Assembly: GCA_035048485.1 (NCBI GenBank)
Contig: CM068586.1
Span: forward strand, 46,102,287-46,166,286
Direction of reading: 5' to 3'
Source: Pteria penguin
Taxonomy: Eukaryota > Mollusca > Bivalvia > Pterioida > Pteriidae
Length of the DNA: 64,000 nt
The notes under the pieces are model-generated. The model was not told the origin of the DNA. It ran no database searches and saw only the letters and a program-made list of their open reading frames with translations. Positions within the stretch are counted from its first letter, which is position 1; each line of letters opens with the position of its first letter. This document shows positions 27,801 through 35,994 of this stretch, one piece after another. A program made the position numbers and the translations under genes.

Positions 27801-29327
27801 ACTATTCTTGAAATATTTCACTGTTTACTTAATTTGTAACCACATCTTGTAAATAAAGCACCTGGTAATAACTAAGCAGTTTATGAGTTATACTACATGT
27901 GTATTTTATCATTAATTGTATTATGGCTATAAATTTGCACACTGTTTTAATACCAAATATAATTAATTTCAGTCATACATCTTAAATGTATGCCATTCCG
28001 ATCCAGTCCTCAGTCTTTTTAGATAGACCATGAAACAAGAGCATTTTGTGAGATTTTTCACAAAATTTTGCCTTGTGGGGGGGGGGGGTGTGTTTGAAAT
28101 CCATCAGAGGTTTGTATATAAAATTCCATATTTTGTAGAAACTTGGTTTTGGCACGCACAGTGTTCATGCAAGCATAATATGGATGGGAAATTGAGGAGT
28201 TTGCACAGCATAACAGTGGTCAGGGGAGGCACAATAATTGTCTGGTAAAAAGGTTACACATGGAAATGGCATTGAACAACTTGCCTTGAAATTTTTCTGG
28301 GGTGAAAACTGGGTACACATCTGTGTCTCATACTATTATTAACAAGAGCTATTGAAAGTTCTCTACATACATGTCTCCTTATTACACAGTCAGAAGAAAA
28401 GATTAATTTTCACAAAAGAAGACACACATAAAATGAATAAAACCTGTTGTAATAGCCTCTGATGCGATTGACAGACAACTACAGCTGGCTGAGTGAAGTA
28501 AACACTATTCTCAATAGTCATTGAACTTCTTTACTAGCCCTTACTCCAGATAGGTTTGATGCTATTTGGTACACTATTGTACATGTAAAAAATGAGTAGT
28601 TGTTTATATCTAAGTATTTTTTTGTTTATAATCATTTGTTATTTTAAGGTCTCTTCCACAATGTGTTATCAATGTTTCTCTTCCATAATGTGTTCTCTCT
28701 CCCTCAATGTAATATCAATGTTTCTTCCACAATGTGATCTCAGTGTGTCTCTTCTGCAGTGTGATCTCAGTCTCTCCCACAATGTGATCTCAATGTCTCT
28801 TTCCCTCAGTGTGATCTTAGTGTCTCTCTTCCACAATGTGGTCTCAGTATCTCTCTTCCACAATGTGATATCAATGTCTCTCTTCCACAATGTGGTCTCA
28901 GTATCTCTCTTCCACAATGTGATATCTATGTCTCTCTTCCACATTGTGATCTCAGTGTCTCTCTTCCACAATGTGATATCTATGTCTCTCTTCCACAATG
29001 TGATATCTATGTCTCTCTTCCACAATGTGATATCTATGTCTGTCTTCCATAATGTGATATCAATGTCTCTCTTCCACAATGTGATATCTATATCTATCTT
29101 CCACAATGTGATATATCAGTGTCTATCTTCTATAATGTGATTTCTATGTCTGTCTTCCACAGTGTAATGCAATATACATCTCAGCCCAGTTATATGCTCA
29201 GCTGACGACAGAATCATGGACGAACTGGCACATCTACTTTGGCATGATGGGAATGTCTTTCTGGTCTGTGAATGCTGCAATTGGATACAAATATGGAGCA
29301 CTGCAAGTGAAACAAGCAGCAGACTAG
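6700..29327 (+). CDS. Gene 1: unrecognised multipass membrane protein with internal duplication (7 coding exons, 327 aa)
   Basis: Seven exons with GT-AG introns join in frame from ATG (6700) to TAG (29325-29327): 6700-6858, 10617-10760, 11288-11362, 13040-13237, 17319-17466, 26949-27043 and 29163-29327, total 984 nt. An in-frame TAG sits just before the ATG, whose context is AAAATGG. The product has about 8 to 10 hydrophobic segments: near residues 6-22, 34-50, 65-83, 95-112, 127-147, 169-190, 204-222, 250-270 and 295-315. Residues 31-101 align without gaps with 170-240 (offset 139), sharing D31/D170, P46-G47/P185-G186, Q53/Q192, V54-K55/V193-K194, L58-D59/L197-D198 and H62/H201. I do not recognise the family. 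There is no signal peptide distinct from the first membrane segment and no catalytic motif. A channel, transporter or structural membrane role is possible but unsupported. Confidence 0.85.
7045..7517 (+). pseudogene. 3' end of a LINE in gene 1 intron 1
   Basis: An open stretch of about 115 codons (7045-7398) matches the C-terminal tail typical of Jockey/CR1-like ORF2. It reads DPGCVTSMLHQLEWEPLQQ, then IDIYKYSFLPATIKMWNSIP and SLENFRNAM, before TAG. A short 3' UTR follows and ends in a GAAGAAGAAGA tail. It is 5'-truncated, as usual for LINE insertions, and has the same C-terminal block as the LINE at 1430-3640. The frame is still open, so this copy is much younger. Confidence 0.8.
9128..9767. 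mobile_element. Terminal-inverted-repeat element in gene 1 intron 1
   Basis: The left end GGTTATCAGAGGTTTTGGC pairs with the right end GCCAAAACCTCTGGTAACC. The inverted similarity continues inward through a pyrimidine-rich stretch and AAGAGGTTTCA. It is about 640 bp and non-coding. The 83-codon frame at 8985-9236 runs across its left edge and is not a gene. Confidence 0.65.
9770..10220. repeat. Fragment of a dispersed repeat (family E)
   Basis: Phrases such as TATGTCAAACTTGGTAG, TTGTAGACAGTGATGA and GACCTTGATG recur in the stretches 9786-9900, 9915-9960 and 21893-22000. The tail GTCTTTGACGGTTTCTTGTT matches CCTTGACAGTTTCTTGTTC at about 24715. The ends are not defined. Confidence 0.45.
10617..10760 (+). 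CDS. Gene 1 exon 2 (residues 54-101)
   Basis: The acceptor TTTTTGCAG precedes GTGAAAGGA and the donor is ATT|GTAAGT. The exon starts VKGELDKVHKHM and ends LWARVI, phase 0 at both ends. It is the counterpart of exon 5. Confidence 0.88.
11288..11362 (+). CDS. Gene 1 exon 3 (residues 102-126)
   Basis: A 75-nt exon beginning ALSVYILNRTYSYF, phase 0 at both ends. The acceptor is TTTTTTTCCAG and the donor AAG|GTGATT. It has no counterpart in the second repeat. Confidence 0.85.
13040..13237 (+). CDS. Gene 1 exon 4 (residues 127-192)
   Basis: The acceptor TTATTTCAG leads into ALYFGIYGDCLWFLGNL. The exon then holds a short polar linker (NTHRGENVKVTYTRLDRH) and the start of the second repeat, MDFMETFLFALTFYVFPG, ending FQ before the donor GTAAGT. 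Confidence 0.88.
13846..14015. repeat. Diverged tandem repeat of about 51-54 bp, three units
   Basis: Starts similar to GTCTATGATAAATATG occur at 13846, 13897, 13951 and, in part, 14004. Each is followed by AATAAATC-type text and ACAAAATAAA. It lies in gene 1 intron 4 and is non-coding. Confidence 0.7.
15673..15775. repeat. Hairpin with roughly 40-bp arms
   Basis: The left arm AGTCTCACATCTTGGCTC plus TATGTAAATTCTAT pairs with the right arm ATAGAATTTACATAGAG plus TCAAGATGTGAGACT. A short direct repeat of CTCTATGTAAATTCTATAAA lies in the middle. Confidence 0.85.
15781..17158. mobile_element. Family A tandem-core repeat, copy 1
   Basis: The head AGCTCCCCTGAGC... GCTCAAGTGAGCT forms a hairpin and is followed by CGTCTGTCGTCCGTCG. 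Nine core units of about 146 bp follow, with CACATTTT(C/G)GACTT starts near 15854, 16000, 16147, 16291, 16437, 16583, 16727, 16863 and 16995. The tail is CAGGTGAGCGATATAGGCCC followed by GGGCCTCTTGTTT. Reading frames inside, on both strands, exist only because of the periodic units. It is in gene 1 intron 4. The head/core/tail plan resembles bivalve tandem-core repeats, but the family name is not assigned. Confidence 0.85.
17319..17466 (+). CDS. Gene 1 exon 5 (residues 193-242, alternative donor)
   Basis: The acceptor CTTTACAG precedes VKSSLDRMHACIIRIM. Two overlapping donors exist: CTG|GTAGGT (phase 0, end 17462) and CTGGTAG|GTACCA (phase 1, end 17466). Only the second joins the next exon in frame, giving LLTRLLVDQPIG. 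The first would read into a stop in the exon at 26949. Confidence 0.8.
17540..17990. repeat. Tandem repeat of about 143-161 bp, three diverged units (family F)
   Basis: The units restart at the GCAACT(A/C)C(T/C) motif near 17551, 17694 and 17855. Each then reads TTTGATGAAACT..., AAAGAAAGATCA... and GATGTGCATATTGGA. A 166-codon frame crosses the array but shows the same short peptide pattern three times and no known domain, so it is not called a gene. It is in gene 1 intron 5. Confidence 0.7.
18540..18770 (+). mobile_element. Old SINE copy lacking most of its tRNA-like head
   Basis: It shares with the SINE at 34600-34868 the ordered blocks GTGTTCTGTCTTTCGG, AAAGATCCCTCACTGCTTC, CATTAGGCAGATGCC and ATCACCATAT, with a degraded GTGAAATAATTG tail. 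Many substitutions mark it as old. It is in gene 1 intron 5. Confidence 0.75.
20121..20360. mobile_element. TA-flanked MITE with imperfect terminal inverted repeats
   Basis: The left end TAGTCAAAACGGCCCAA plus AAATAAAACGGCCCACA matches the reverse complement of the right end (GACCGTTTTTCTTGGGCTG plus TTTTGACTA). TA dinucleotides flank it at 20119-20120 and 20361-20362, as in Tc1/mariner-type insertions. It is 240 bp and non-coding. Confidence 0.75.
20420..20515. repeat. Direct duplication of a 48-bp unit
   Basis: ATTAAACCTATTCTGTATAG plus 28 following bases is repeated at 20468 with only a few differences. It is non-coding. Confidence 0.85.
21800..22002. mobile_element. Head of a family E repeat
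   Basis: ATGAATTGGCGAAATCCGTC plus TGTCCGTCCGTG, then CGGCGTCAACATTTTGCG, matches the head seen at about 24617-24690. The copy continues through ACTTATGTCAAATTTGGTAG and stops at 22002, where family A copy 2 begins. Confidence 0.55.
22003..24566. mobile_element. Family A tandem-core repeat, copy 2 (long form)
   Basis: The head hairpin is AGCTCACCTGAGCC... GGCTCAAGTGAGCT, followed by CGTCCGTCGTCCGTCCG. The long core repeats a module with CTTCAGAACC(G/A), AAACTTGG, TCCTCTACCAAGTTTG and the perfect 12-bp palindrome GGTGGCGCCACC (near 22191, 22711 and 23559). The tail CAGGTGAGCGATATAGGCCC plus ACTTGGGCCTCTTGTTTG ends the element. A sub-module with a GGTTCAAATCC motif is duplicated at about 23245-23390 and 24090-24225. 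It is in gene 1 intron 5. Confidence 0.8.
25427..26362. mobile_element. Family C tandem-core repeat
   Basis: The head TACCCCCTGCAAACAAAG plus TTTGGGGGGTATATA forms a hairpin and is followed by GTCCGTCTGTCTGTC. The core units contain CATATCTTTTTATTGGGTTG or CATAACTTCT(T/C)..., then (A/G)GGATTGTTG or GAATTGTTG, GACCCAAGG, TGTCATGACCTTGAACC and AAGGTCATAGGTCAAAGGTC. The tail is TTGCTGCAGGGGGTATTTGT. It is in gene 1 intron 5, about 0.6 kb before exon 6. Confidence 0.8.
26949..27043 (+). CDS. Gene 1 exon 6 (residues 242-273)
   Basis: It begins after TGTAATTTCAG and, in phase 1, reads QPIGANYGIPSPFFYLHG, then a hydrophobic segment ending NSLT before GTAATC. The phase choice is forced, because the phase 0 reading meets TGA. 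Confidence 0.82.
27240..27400 (+). mobile_element. Old SINE copy in gene 1 intron 6
   Basis: AAAAGATCCCTCACTGC, TGCAAAGGT, CATCAGGCAGATACT, GACCATATGCATGAAATAAT and GTGGTGTGATGTAAAA occur in the same order as in the SINE at 34600. The head is lost and substitutions are frequent. Confidence 0.7.
28650..29162 (+). repeat. 27-bp minisatellite ending at the gene 1 exon 7 acceptor
   Basis: About 19 units of a 27-bp pattern GTCTCTCTTCCACAATGTGA plus TATC(A/T)AT run without a gap into the real acceptor TGTCTTCCACAG|TGTAATGC. The acceptor plus the first coding bases looks like one more unit, with AG in place of AA. Because 27 is a multiple of three, long reading frames appear on both strands (28592-29140 and 28669-29106); these are artefacts. 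Confidence 0.9.
29163..29327 (+). CDS. Gene 1 exon 7, terminal coding exon (residues 274-327)
   Basis: It begins CNAIYISAQLYAQLTTESW and holds a last membrane segment (WHIYFGMMGMSFWSVNAAIG). It ends YGALQVKQAAD then TAG. The acceptor TGTCTTCCACAG is the final unit-like copy of the minisatellite at 28650-29162. Confidence 0.87.
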   Translation, partial: CNAIYISAQLYAQLTTESWTNWHIYFGMMGMSFWSVNAAIGYKYGALQVKQAAD

Positions 29328-29417
29328 AGAGATATAATGGAGGAATTTCTTACTTCTTGTTTTCTTCATGTTTAATACTGTTCAGTCATTTAATTTTAGT
29401 TTGACTGCTTAGATATA

Positions 29418-29423
29418 AATAAA
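29418..29423 (+). terminator. Likely poly(A) signal of gene 1
   Basis: The first AATAAA lies 91 bases after the gene 1 stop codon. Further AATAAA motifs near 29727, 30177 and 30213 are possible alternative signals. The stretch 29430-30650 has no supported gene. Confidence 0.55.
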
Positions 29424-30653
29424 TTACTGTTGACAGTATGTCTAGGATAAACATTAATATCATTGTTTGAGCAGAAAGATGGAACTTGTTGGCCTCTGCT
29501 CAGAATGATTTTTGGATATATATCATTATACCATCAATAAGATTTCTGTTTTTTGATTGGTTATTAGCTTACCATCATAAGCAACTGTTGACCTAAATAT
29601 GTACCATGCGACAACTGATGACCTGGAAAATTGTCATATGTTGAAATAATGACCTGTTTATTGCATTTTTAATTGGAATGTGTTGAAATAATGATTGCTC
29701 ATTATTTAGAAAATATTGTTTGTATAATAAAACAGTATATTGCTCCTGATGAGATTACTAATAGGGAAATAATGACCCTTCATCTGGCACTCAAGATGGT
29801 CTAACCTGAGCCTAGGTCAGCTCAGACCACCTCGAATGCCAGGTCAAGCGTCATCATTTCACATTGATTACCTCTTCAAGAGTAATTAACTGTATAATGC
29901 TTCATTTCTAAAATTCTTTCATCCCTTTCTCAGGAATATTGGTTACCAGTAAACTTGGTACATCATTGTTTTTTAAACACATTCTGTTGTTGATGTAAAG
30001 CATAGTGACACTTTGAAATTATATTTTTCATTTTTGATGTGTCATATCTTCGTGTAGATCACAAGTAATATGTTCCTTTAGACACACATCAATCTGGTTT
30101 ATTATTCAGAGACATGTAAACAGAGATGTTGTTTAGTTTTTTGAAAATGTGCAACTATAGTAAAAAAGTATTTTCGAATAAATTGTCTTTATTCACAATA
30201 TACAAAAAGAGAATAAAACTGGAAAATGAAATTTAAAATTACTGTTATAATGTTTACATTATGAGAAATATTGTTTGTATTTTTGCTTATAAAAATATCA
30301 TAAAACATATTTAAAGGGAATCTTAGTCCTTGAAAACTTTTGTCAGTTACTGAAGATGTATGCAGTATTGAAACTATTACTGTTACCTCCAGTCATGGAC
30401 CATATCCTTGACACTTGCAAAATGTTACTGCTATGTATGTTTTAAAAATTGTCAGATCAGGTACTTGTATGCTATGCAGTATCATGAGAAAAGCATAGCT
30501 CCAATTTTTTGCCCATTATGGGATTTAAATGTTCTAGTGCATGTATTGTTCTCTTTAAGAGTAAAAATAAGAAGAAATTTTAGGCCGTGTTAGGTGTAAA
30601 TTTCAGGCCTTTTCAGGCCTCTTGTTTGAGTAAAATGTTCAGAATATTAGGTA

Positions 30654-31189
30654 CTGTCAAACTTCGATATCTTAAAATTTGATACATTGTACCAAGAGTA
30701 TCTGGACTATATCAAAATGAAACACTAGTCTTGATTTTTTCTATAATAACAAGATTGAATTACCCCCAGATGTGTCAAATAGCAATATGTTGAACACTAT
30801 TGGAATATACATGTATTTTCACATTCAAAAGTTTAATAAACTTGGAGTTGGCTTCTTATTGACTTATTCACTGGGTTTTCAAACTGAAATATAAAAATCT
30901 CAGATCCAGTCTCGACAAACAAATACAATTTTTCCAACTTAATAAAAGATTTGAAATATTTTCATTAATGTTTTCAGTAAAGAATGTGATTTGACTAAGA
31001 TGCATTTTATTATTCGCATATTTTTATCAGTTAATCTTACACAGTAATAATAGCACATGTCTAATACTTATCTGTGAACATCTCCTCCATTTATGGCCAT
31101 TAGGTAAGATTATTTGGATATCTGAAAGTATTAATATATCTCAGTATTTTCTATAATCTCTTTTACTCCAAGATATTGAAGTTTGACTG
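30654..31189. mobile_element. Pogo/Tigger-type MITE
   Basis: The left end CTGTCAAACTTCGATATC and the right end AGATATTGAAGTTTGACTG are inverted copies, with TA before the left end. The internal text (CCCCAGATGTGTCAAA, GAGTTGGCTTCTTATTGAC) matches the element starting at 63737. It is 536 bp and non-coding. Confidence 0.75.
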
Positions 31190-31269
31190 CATTGTGAAAA
31201 TATGTATATTTCTAGAGAAAACTGATTGTGCCGAAACTTTATAGCCAAAGGGTGAGAATTTTACACTGA

Positions 31270-31500
31270 GTTGGTCCTCACTATGGCCACTGATTCAGTT
31301 CCCAACTTGGCCTCACCATCGCCACTGATTCAATCTTCATCATCGCCACTGAATCAGTCCTCATTGTGGCCACACTGGTTCAGTCTTTACCTTAGCCTCA
31401 CCATGGCCACTGATTCAGTGCTCACCATGGCCACTTATTTGTTCCTCACCATGGCTTCTTACTTGGTCCTCATCATGGCCACTGATACAGTTTTACTGAG
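31270..31500. repeat. Diverged minisatellite around CACCATGGCCACTGATTCAG
   Basis: Irregular copies of TCCTCACCATGGCCACTGAT plus TCAG follow each other with a spacing of roughly 24-30 bases. An 86-codon frame across it shows the repeated peptide LTMATDS, which only reflects the repeat. Confidence 0.75.
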
Positions 31501-32160
31501 ATGTCAGTTTACTGTGATGTCACAATGCTAGCATTATCGTCACAATGAAAATCCTGGCAAAAAGTAGTCATGTCTGTCATAAAGCCCTTTATATCATGTT
31601 CAAATTATGGAAAAATGTGTATTTGCTTTGAACCAAAGAGAATTATCTGGTATGTATAAACTTATGAGCCTTCATGGTTAGAGGAATGGTATATAATAGT
31701 TCTGTGGTAATTGTTTACTATGATCTTTGTATTTGGTTGTATGATATATGTAATAGTGCTATCCCAGTGGGCGTATGCTTTATTAACCAAAATATATTCA
31801 TGTATTCAGACACAGCTTTATGGACATAAATTGTAATAAACATTATTAATATTGTTTTTGAGTCAAGCTCATAAGTTTTCAATAATTGTAATAGTTAGTT
31901 AAAACATATTTTACACTAAAAGCATTAAACATTTCAAACTTTGATTTCTGTGTATTTATAGCCTGAAGTACCTTAAGCAAGGTAAAGATTTTGTATACCA
32001 AATTATTGAATTGACATCTGTATCCCCTGCATGGTGTTGGGTTCAGTTCCTAGTATGGACAAGAATTTTCTGGAGAGATTTATCATTTTCCTCTCGGTTT
32101 ATTCTTTGGTCTCGAATCATTTTACACATGAACTGCTTCATGTTAGTCCATTGTTTAGAT

Positions 32161-32260
32161 ATGAATTATGAGGTCAAGCACTCAGCAAATGCTGCCATTA
32201 TATGAATGATATGAATTATGAGGTCAAGCACTCAGCAAATGCTGCCATTATATGAATATG
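32161..32260. repeat. Two copies of a 50-bp unit
   Basis: ATGAATTATGAGGTCAAGCA plus CTCAGCAAATGCTGCCATTA is repeated at 32161 and 32211 with almost no change. The region 31500-32160 around it has no supported gene. Confidence 0.9.
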
Positions 32261-32370
32261 ATGCTTGATGTCAAGGAAAACAGTTAAACTAACCCTCATG
32301 TTTGTAAATCATAAACTGATCAATGAACAGGAGTTGTTTTGTTTTTGTATTGGTTTGTTTTTTATTATAA

Positions 32371-32636
32371 TTTACGCCAATGGATAGATAGATCAGGGGC
32401 ATATTGTTTTTGACCTGTCTGTGTGTATGTTCTATTTGTCTGTTTGTTGTCAACTTTAACCTTTGCCATAACTTTTGAACCATGAGAAATACAGACTTCA
32501 TGTTTGGCTAGCATACTCCACTAATAAAACCCTTTCAAATTACACGAAGTTTATTGACCTCTGACCTACATTTCAAAATTTGCCTTATTTGGCCTTTGTT
32601 GCCACAGGGGGCATTCATGCCTTACAAACACATATT
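32371..32636. mobile_element. Family B tandem-core repeat, degraded copy
   Basis: The degraded head GGATAGATAGATCAGGGGCA plus TATTGTTTTTG leads to CTGTCTGTGTG..., GTCAACTTTAACCTTTGCC and ATAACTTTTGAACCATGAG. The tail GCCACAGGGGGCATTCATG closes it. It matches the copies at 33293 and 57331. Confidence 0.7.
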
Positions 32637-33292
32637 GATTTTTTTTTTTTTGACATTCGCTGTTTTTAAGTTAGTGTATTTTGTTAAGTAGCACTGCTGT
32701 TTTCCTGAGTGATTGTGGAAATATCTAACTCATGCTTGTGATTTAAACCTAATTAGAAATTGTGAGTTTTATTCAAAAAATGCTTTTGTATACACAGACA
32801 GGCAGGTGAAAACCTTCCCCAATTTTCAGATGGGCATATTTGATAGGAAATGACCAAATATTGAAACAAATTATATGTTTAATCCATTTCTTTTAAATTA
32901 AATTGATGTTCTGTCGGAAAATACCATCAGTCAACATTTTATTCATGACTTACCTTTCTTGAATTTTTTTTATTCATGAATGAAACTAGATTTTAAAAGA
33001 AAAAAATATGATTGAGAATTAATTAAAAATTTCAAAATGTAGAATTACATAGATTACTTCCAGAAAATCTTTTTGAAAGTTTCAATATGTTTGTTTAATA
33101 CAAGAAATTTTAAAAAGAAAAGTGTATGAGTTATCCTTCATGATATATCACATTTAAATCTAGCTGTTTGGAGAGATTTTCTGGTGTCCAGAAATGATTC
33201 TTAATTTAAGATCTGTAAGTCAGATAGAATATTAAACGAAAGGCTCAAAATACATATTTCATCTATGTAAGACTTAAGCTGTGTTTGATTTT

Positions 33293-33610
33293 ATGCCCCC
33301 GGATCGATAGATTGGGAACATATTGTTTTCTTTCTTTGTCTGTTGTCAACTGTAACATATGCTATAACTTTTGAACCATGAAAGATAGAGACTTCATATT
33401 TGGCATGCCTACTGCACCAATAAAGCCCTTTGAAATGATACCATTGTCATTGACCTGGTGACCTTGCCTGTGGCCTTTAACCTACATTTCAAAAACTTTG
33501 ATTTTAACTTTTGAATCCTAAGAGGCAGGACTTTCATATATCACATGCTTATTCTCATGGGATGGGGTATAATCAAGATATAGGACATTGCAAAGTTTGC
33601 CTTGCTTGGG
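33293..33610. mobile_element. Family B repeat, copy with clear head
   Basis: The head ATGCCCCCGGATCGATAGAT plus TGGGAACATATTG is a hairpin with decayed right arm. It continues GTCTGTTGTCAACTGTAAC, ATAACTTTTGAACCATGA and GACTTCATATTTGGCATGC. The tail is lost. Surrounding bases 32640-33290 and 33610-34110 show no gene. Confidence 0.65.
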
Positions 33611-34118
33611 TGTTTGGTTTTGAAATATTCAACAAATCGTATCAATGGGTATTTTCAGATTTCTAAAGTGAAAGGAAAAGTGATATTATGAATGGAAATT
33701 GATAGAAAGCATAAGGAAAACACTTAAATGCGTTTACGTAGAAAATAGTCAGTGGAATTTATCATATAATGCCATGATTGATTTAAATTTGCCCTCTTTT
33801 GCCAAAGTTAGTCCTGTTTCTGAAATCGTTGAATTTCCCACTTTTTCATGTCCGTTTCTCAGGCCAAATTCCCCAGCACAAACGAGGACGTTTGGCCTGC
33901 CCTCGGTCTAGCGCCTGTCGTTTACGTGGAAAGAGCTGAAAACCTTAGAAAATTGCCGTTTCGTTCTTTAACAATTGTAACGAAGTCTTACACTATACAT
34001 CCGTGATATTTGTTTTCTCCCAATTTGATTATTTTGGTTTCTATAATAATAATTGTTTTATTTACTTTGTCCGGCCACATGTTAACACAACCATTATTGT
34101 GAAACTTCTGTAAGGTAA

Positions 34119-34248
34119 CAGTGGCGGATTTGGTCACATATTTACTAGTAAAAATCCAGATTTTGCACCAAAAATGGCTGAGAAGTTCAGCTAAAACCCA
34201 TTTGCCCCCCCCCCACCCCCCCTTTCGGAAATCCTGGATCCGCCACGG
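34119..34248. mobile_element. MITE, inverted relative of the 852-993 element
   Basis: Its left end is CAGTGGCGGA and its right end TCCGCCACGG, with a C-rich tract near the right end where the copy at 852 has a G tract near the left end. The flanks share AGGTAA on both sides (before 34119 and after 34248), a likely target duplication. Confidence 0.75.
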
Positions 34249-34599
34249 AGGTAATGTCGGAAATGATAACTTGTATATACAACCAGAGACCTCTGATTCA
34301 ACAATACCAATATATGAGGAAAACGATCTTGGTGTTAAGTAAGACAAGAAACAAAATTCCTCGCACATCTAGTTTACCCTACTTCTCATTTATATCTGTC
34401 CGACACAGTTGTATGAAAAATGACTGCACAACAGAATTATTCGCGTCCAGTATCGTTAATGAATGTATTCTCCTTCCCCACGAATAAGATATTTGGTGCA
34501 GAGATGTAGAATACCTTCATGAAAGTAGATTAAGAAATCTAAGATCTGCTGATTAACTGACCCTTCCATTTACGCTCGAAATTTTGTTAAATTAGATGA

Positions 34600-34868
34600 A
34601 AGCCGGCGTGGCCTAGTGGTATCGCGTCGGACTCCTGATCGGGAGGCCGGGGTTCGAGTCCCGCTCTGGTCATGCCGGTGTTCTGTCTTTCGGATGAGAC
34701 AGTAAAAACCGAGGCCCCGTGTCATGGTATGCATGGCACGTTAAAGATCCCTCACTGCTTCGGGTGGATCTGTTGCAAAGGTCAAAATTTGTATGCCCCG
34801 CATCAGGCAGATGCCGTCACCATATACGTGAAATATTCGTGGTGTGACGTAAAACAAAAATCAATCAA
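34600..34868 (+). mobile_element. Intact tRNA-derived SINE
   Basis: The head AGCCGGCGTGGCCTAGTGGT plus ATCGCGTCGGA contains an A-box-like motif. GGGGTTCGAGTCCCGCTCTG contains a B box (GGTTCGAGTCC). The body follows (GTCTTTCGGATGAGACAG, AAAGATCCCTCACTGCTTC, GGCAGATGCCGTCACCATAT) and the tail is GTGGTGTGACGTAAAAC plus AAAAATCAATCAATT. A 13-bp target duplication TTAAATTAGATGA flanks it at 34587-34599 and 34869-34881. It would be transcribed by RNA polymerase III. It is not a functional tRNA gene. Confidence 0.9.
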
Positions 34869-34902
34869 TTAAATTAGATGACGTCACGAAATACAGTTTT
34901 GT

Positions 34903-35067
34903 CCAATTTTAAATGATGTAAGGGGTCTTTTACCGGACAAACCACTTTTTGCCGGAATTTTCACTATGACGTTAACGCTTGGAGTGTGACGTCACGGTAA
35001 TATGACGCAAATCTAAGCGGCAATTTTGTATTTGTCCGGTATTGCCCCTTACATCATGTAAAATTGG
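34903..35067. mobile_element. 165-bp MITE with long terminal inverted repeats
   Basis: The left end CCAATTTTAAATGATGTAAG plus GGGTC pairs with the right end GCCCCTTACATCATGTAAAA plus TTGG. The pairing continues inward through ACCGGACAAA/TTTGTCCGGT. The centre holds GTGACGTCAC, a CRE-like palindrome. It lies 21 bases after the SINE's right target duplication. Confidence 0.85.
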
Positions 35068-35994
35068 CAAAAAGGTTATTCGACAAATAATTCGCGAAAT
35101 GGAAGGTCATACTTCCATCGAAAGACTTTACTACAATTTTTCCAATATATTTTATGTATGTATGCCGTTGATATTCTGTACTTGTTTAATATACCGACTA
35201 GTCATAGGGCTAAAACAAATAAAGCATTCCATTCCATCCATGGACGGTATGTTAGTTTGCTTGTCCGTCCGTGGAAAGCGACAAAAATTCTTACCATCAG
35301 ACCTAGCTGTCATACAGGGGCATCAATATTTCACAGTCAGTGTCATGTAATTGAAATGAAATAAAATTAATGGAAAGGGGTGATTGCCACTGAATTAAAT
35401 TTCAGGTTACTGAATGCCGAACATGAATATCTTGAATCTTATTAATGTGTCGAAAATAAAACTTCATGCATTATAAAAAAAAAAATGGTAAAGAAATTAA
35501 ACCGATCAAAACTCTTCCTTTAAAAGCGGCACCGTCAAACCAGCACATGATACGCCCTCATTTTGTTATCCTAGATGTCACACAAACTAGAACTATCTGA
35601 ATATCTAATATAATTGTAATAAATATATATTATCTTTGATATTGGTAAAATAGTTTATTTTTTTTTTTCTTCAATTCTTTGTAGGTTAATTGGTCATTTT
35701 CACGCATCCATCATTTCCCATGTTGAAACTCCCCACCTTCATAAATACACCATCTACAATTGTATTAAATTTTGACATATGAAAATGCATGTTCAATATA
35801 CGCATATTTGTAATATGATCTTTCTTCGTGCCAAGTTTCATCAAAATACAAGAACACTGTTTGATAAAAAAATTGCGAAAACAAGGTATTTTCTGAAGGA
35901 AAATAACTCTTCTAAATTTGTGGACAGCTCTCCCGTTCCAATATACACATCTTCATTGGGTGTTCATCCTTTGTACCAAAGCCGACGTGGCCTA

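Noticed and set aside
28592..29140. A 182-codon plus-strand frame and a 145-codon minus-strand frame with 9-residue repeats
   Set aside because: Both exist because the 27-bp minisatellite has a period divisible by three. They are in an intron of gene 1 and show no domain.
34606..34675. tRNA gene
   Set aside because: The A and B boxes are present, but the sequence is the head of a SINE with target duplications and a tail, and the cloverleaf is not intact.
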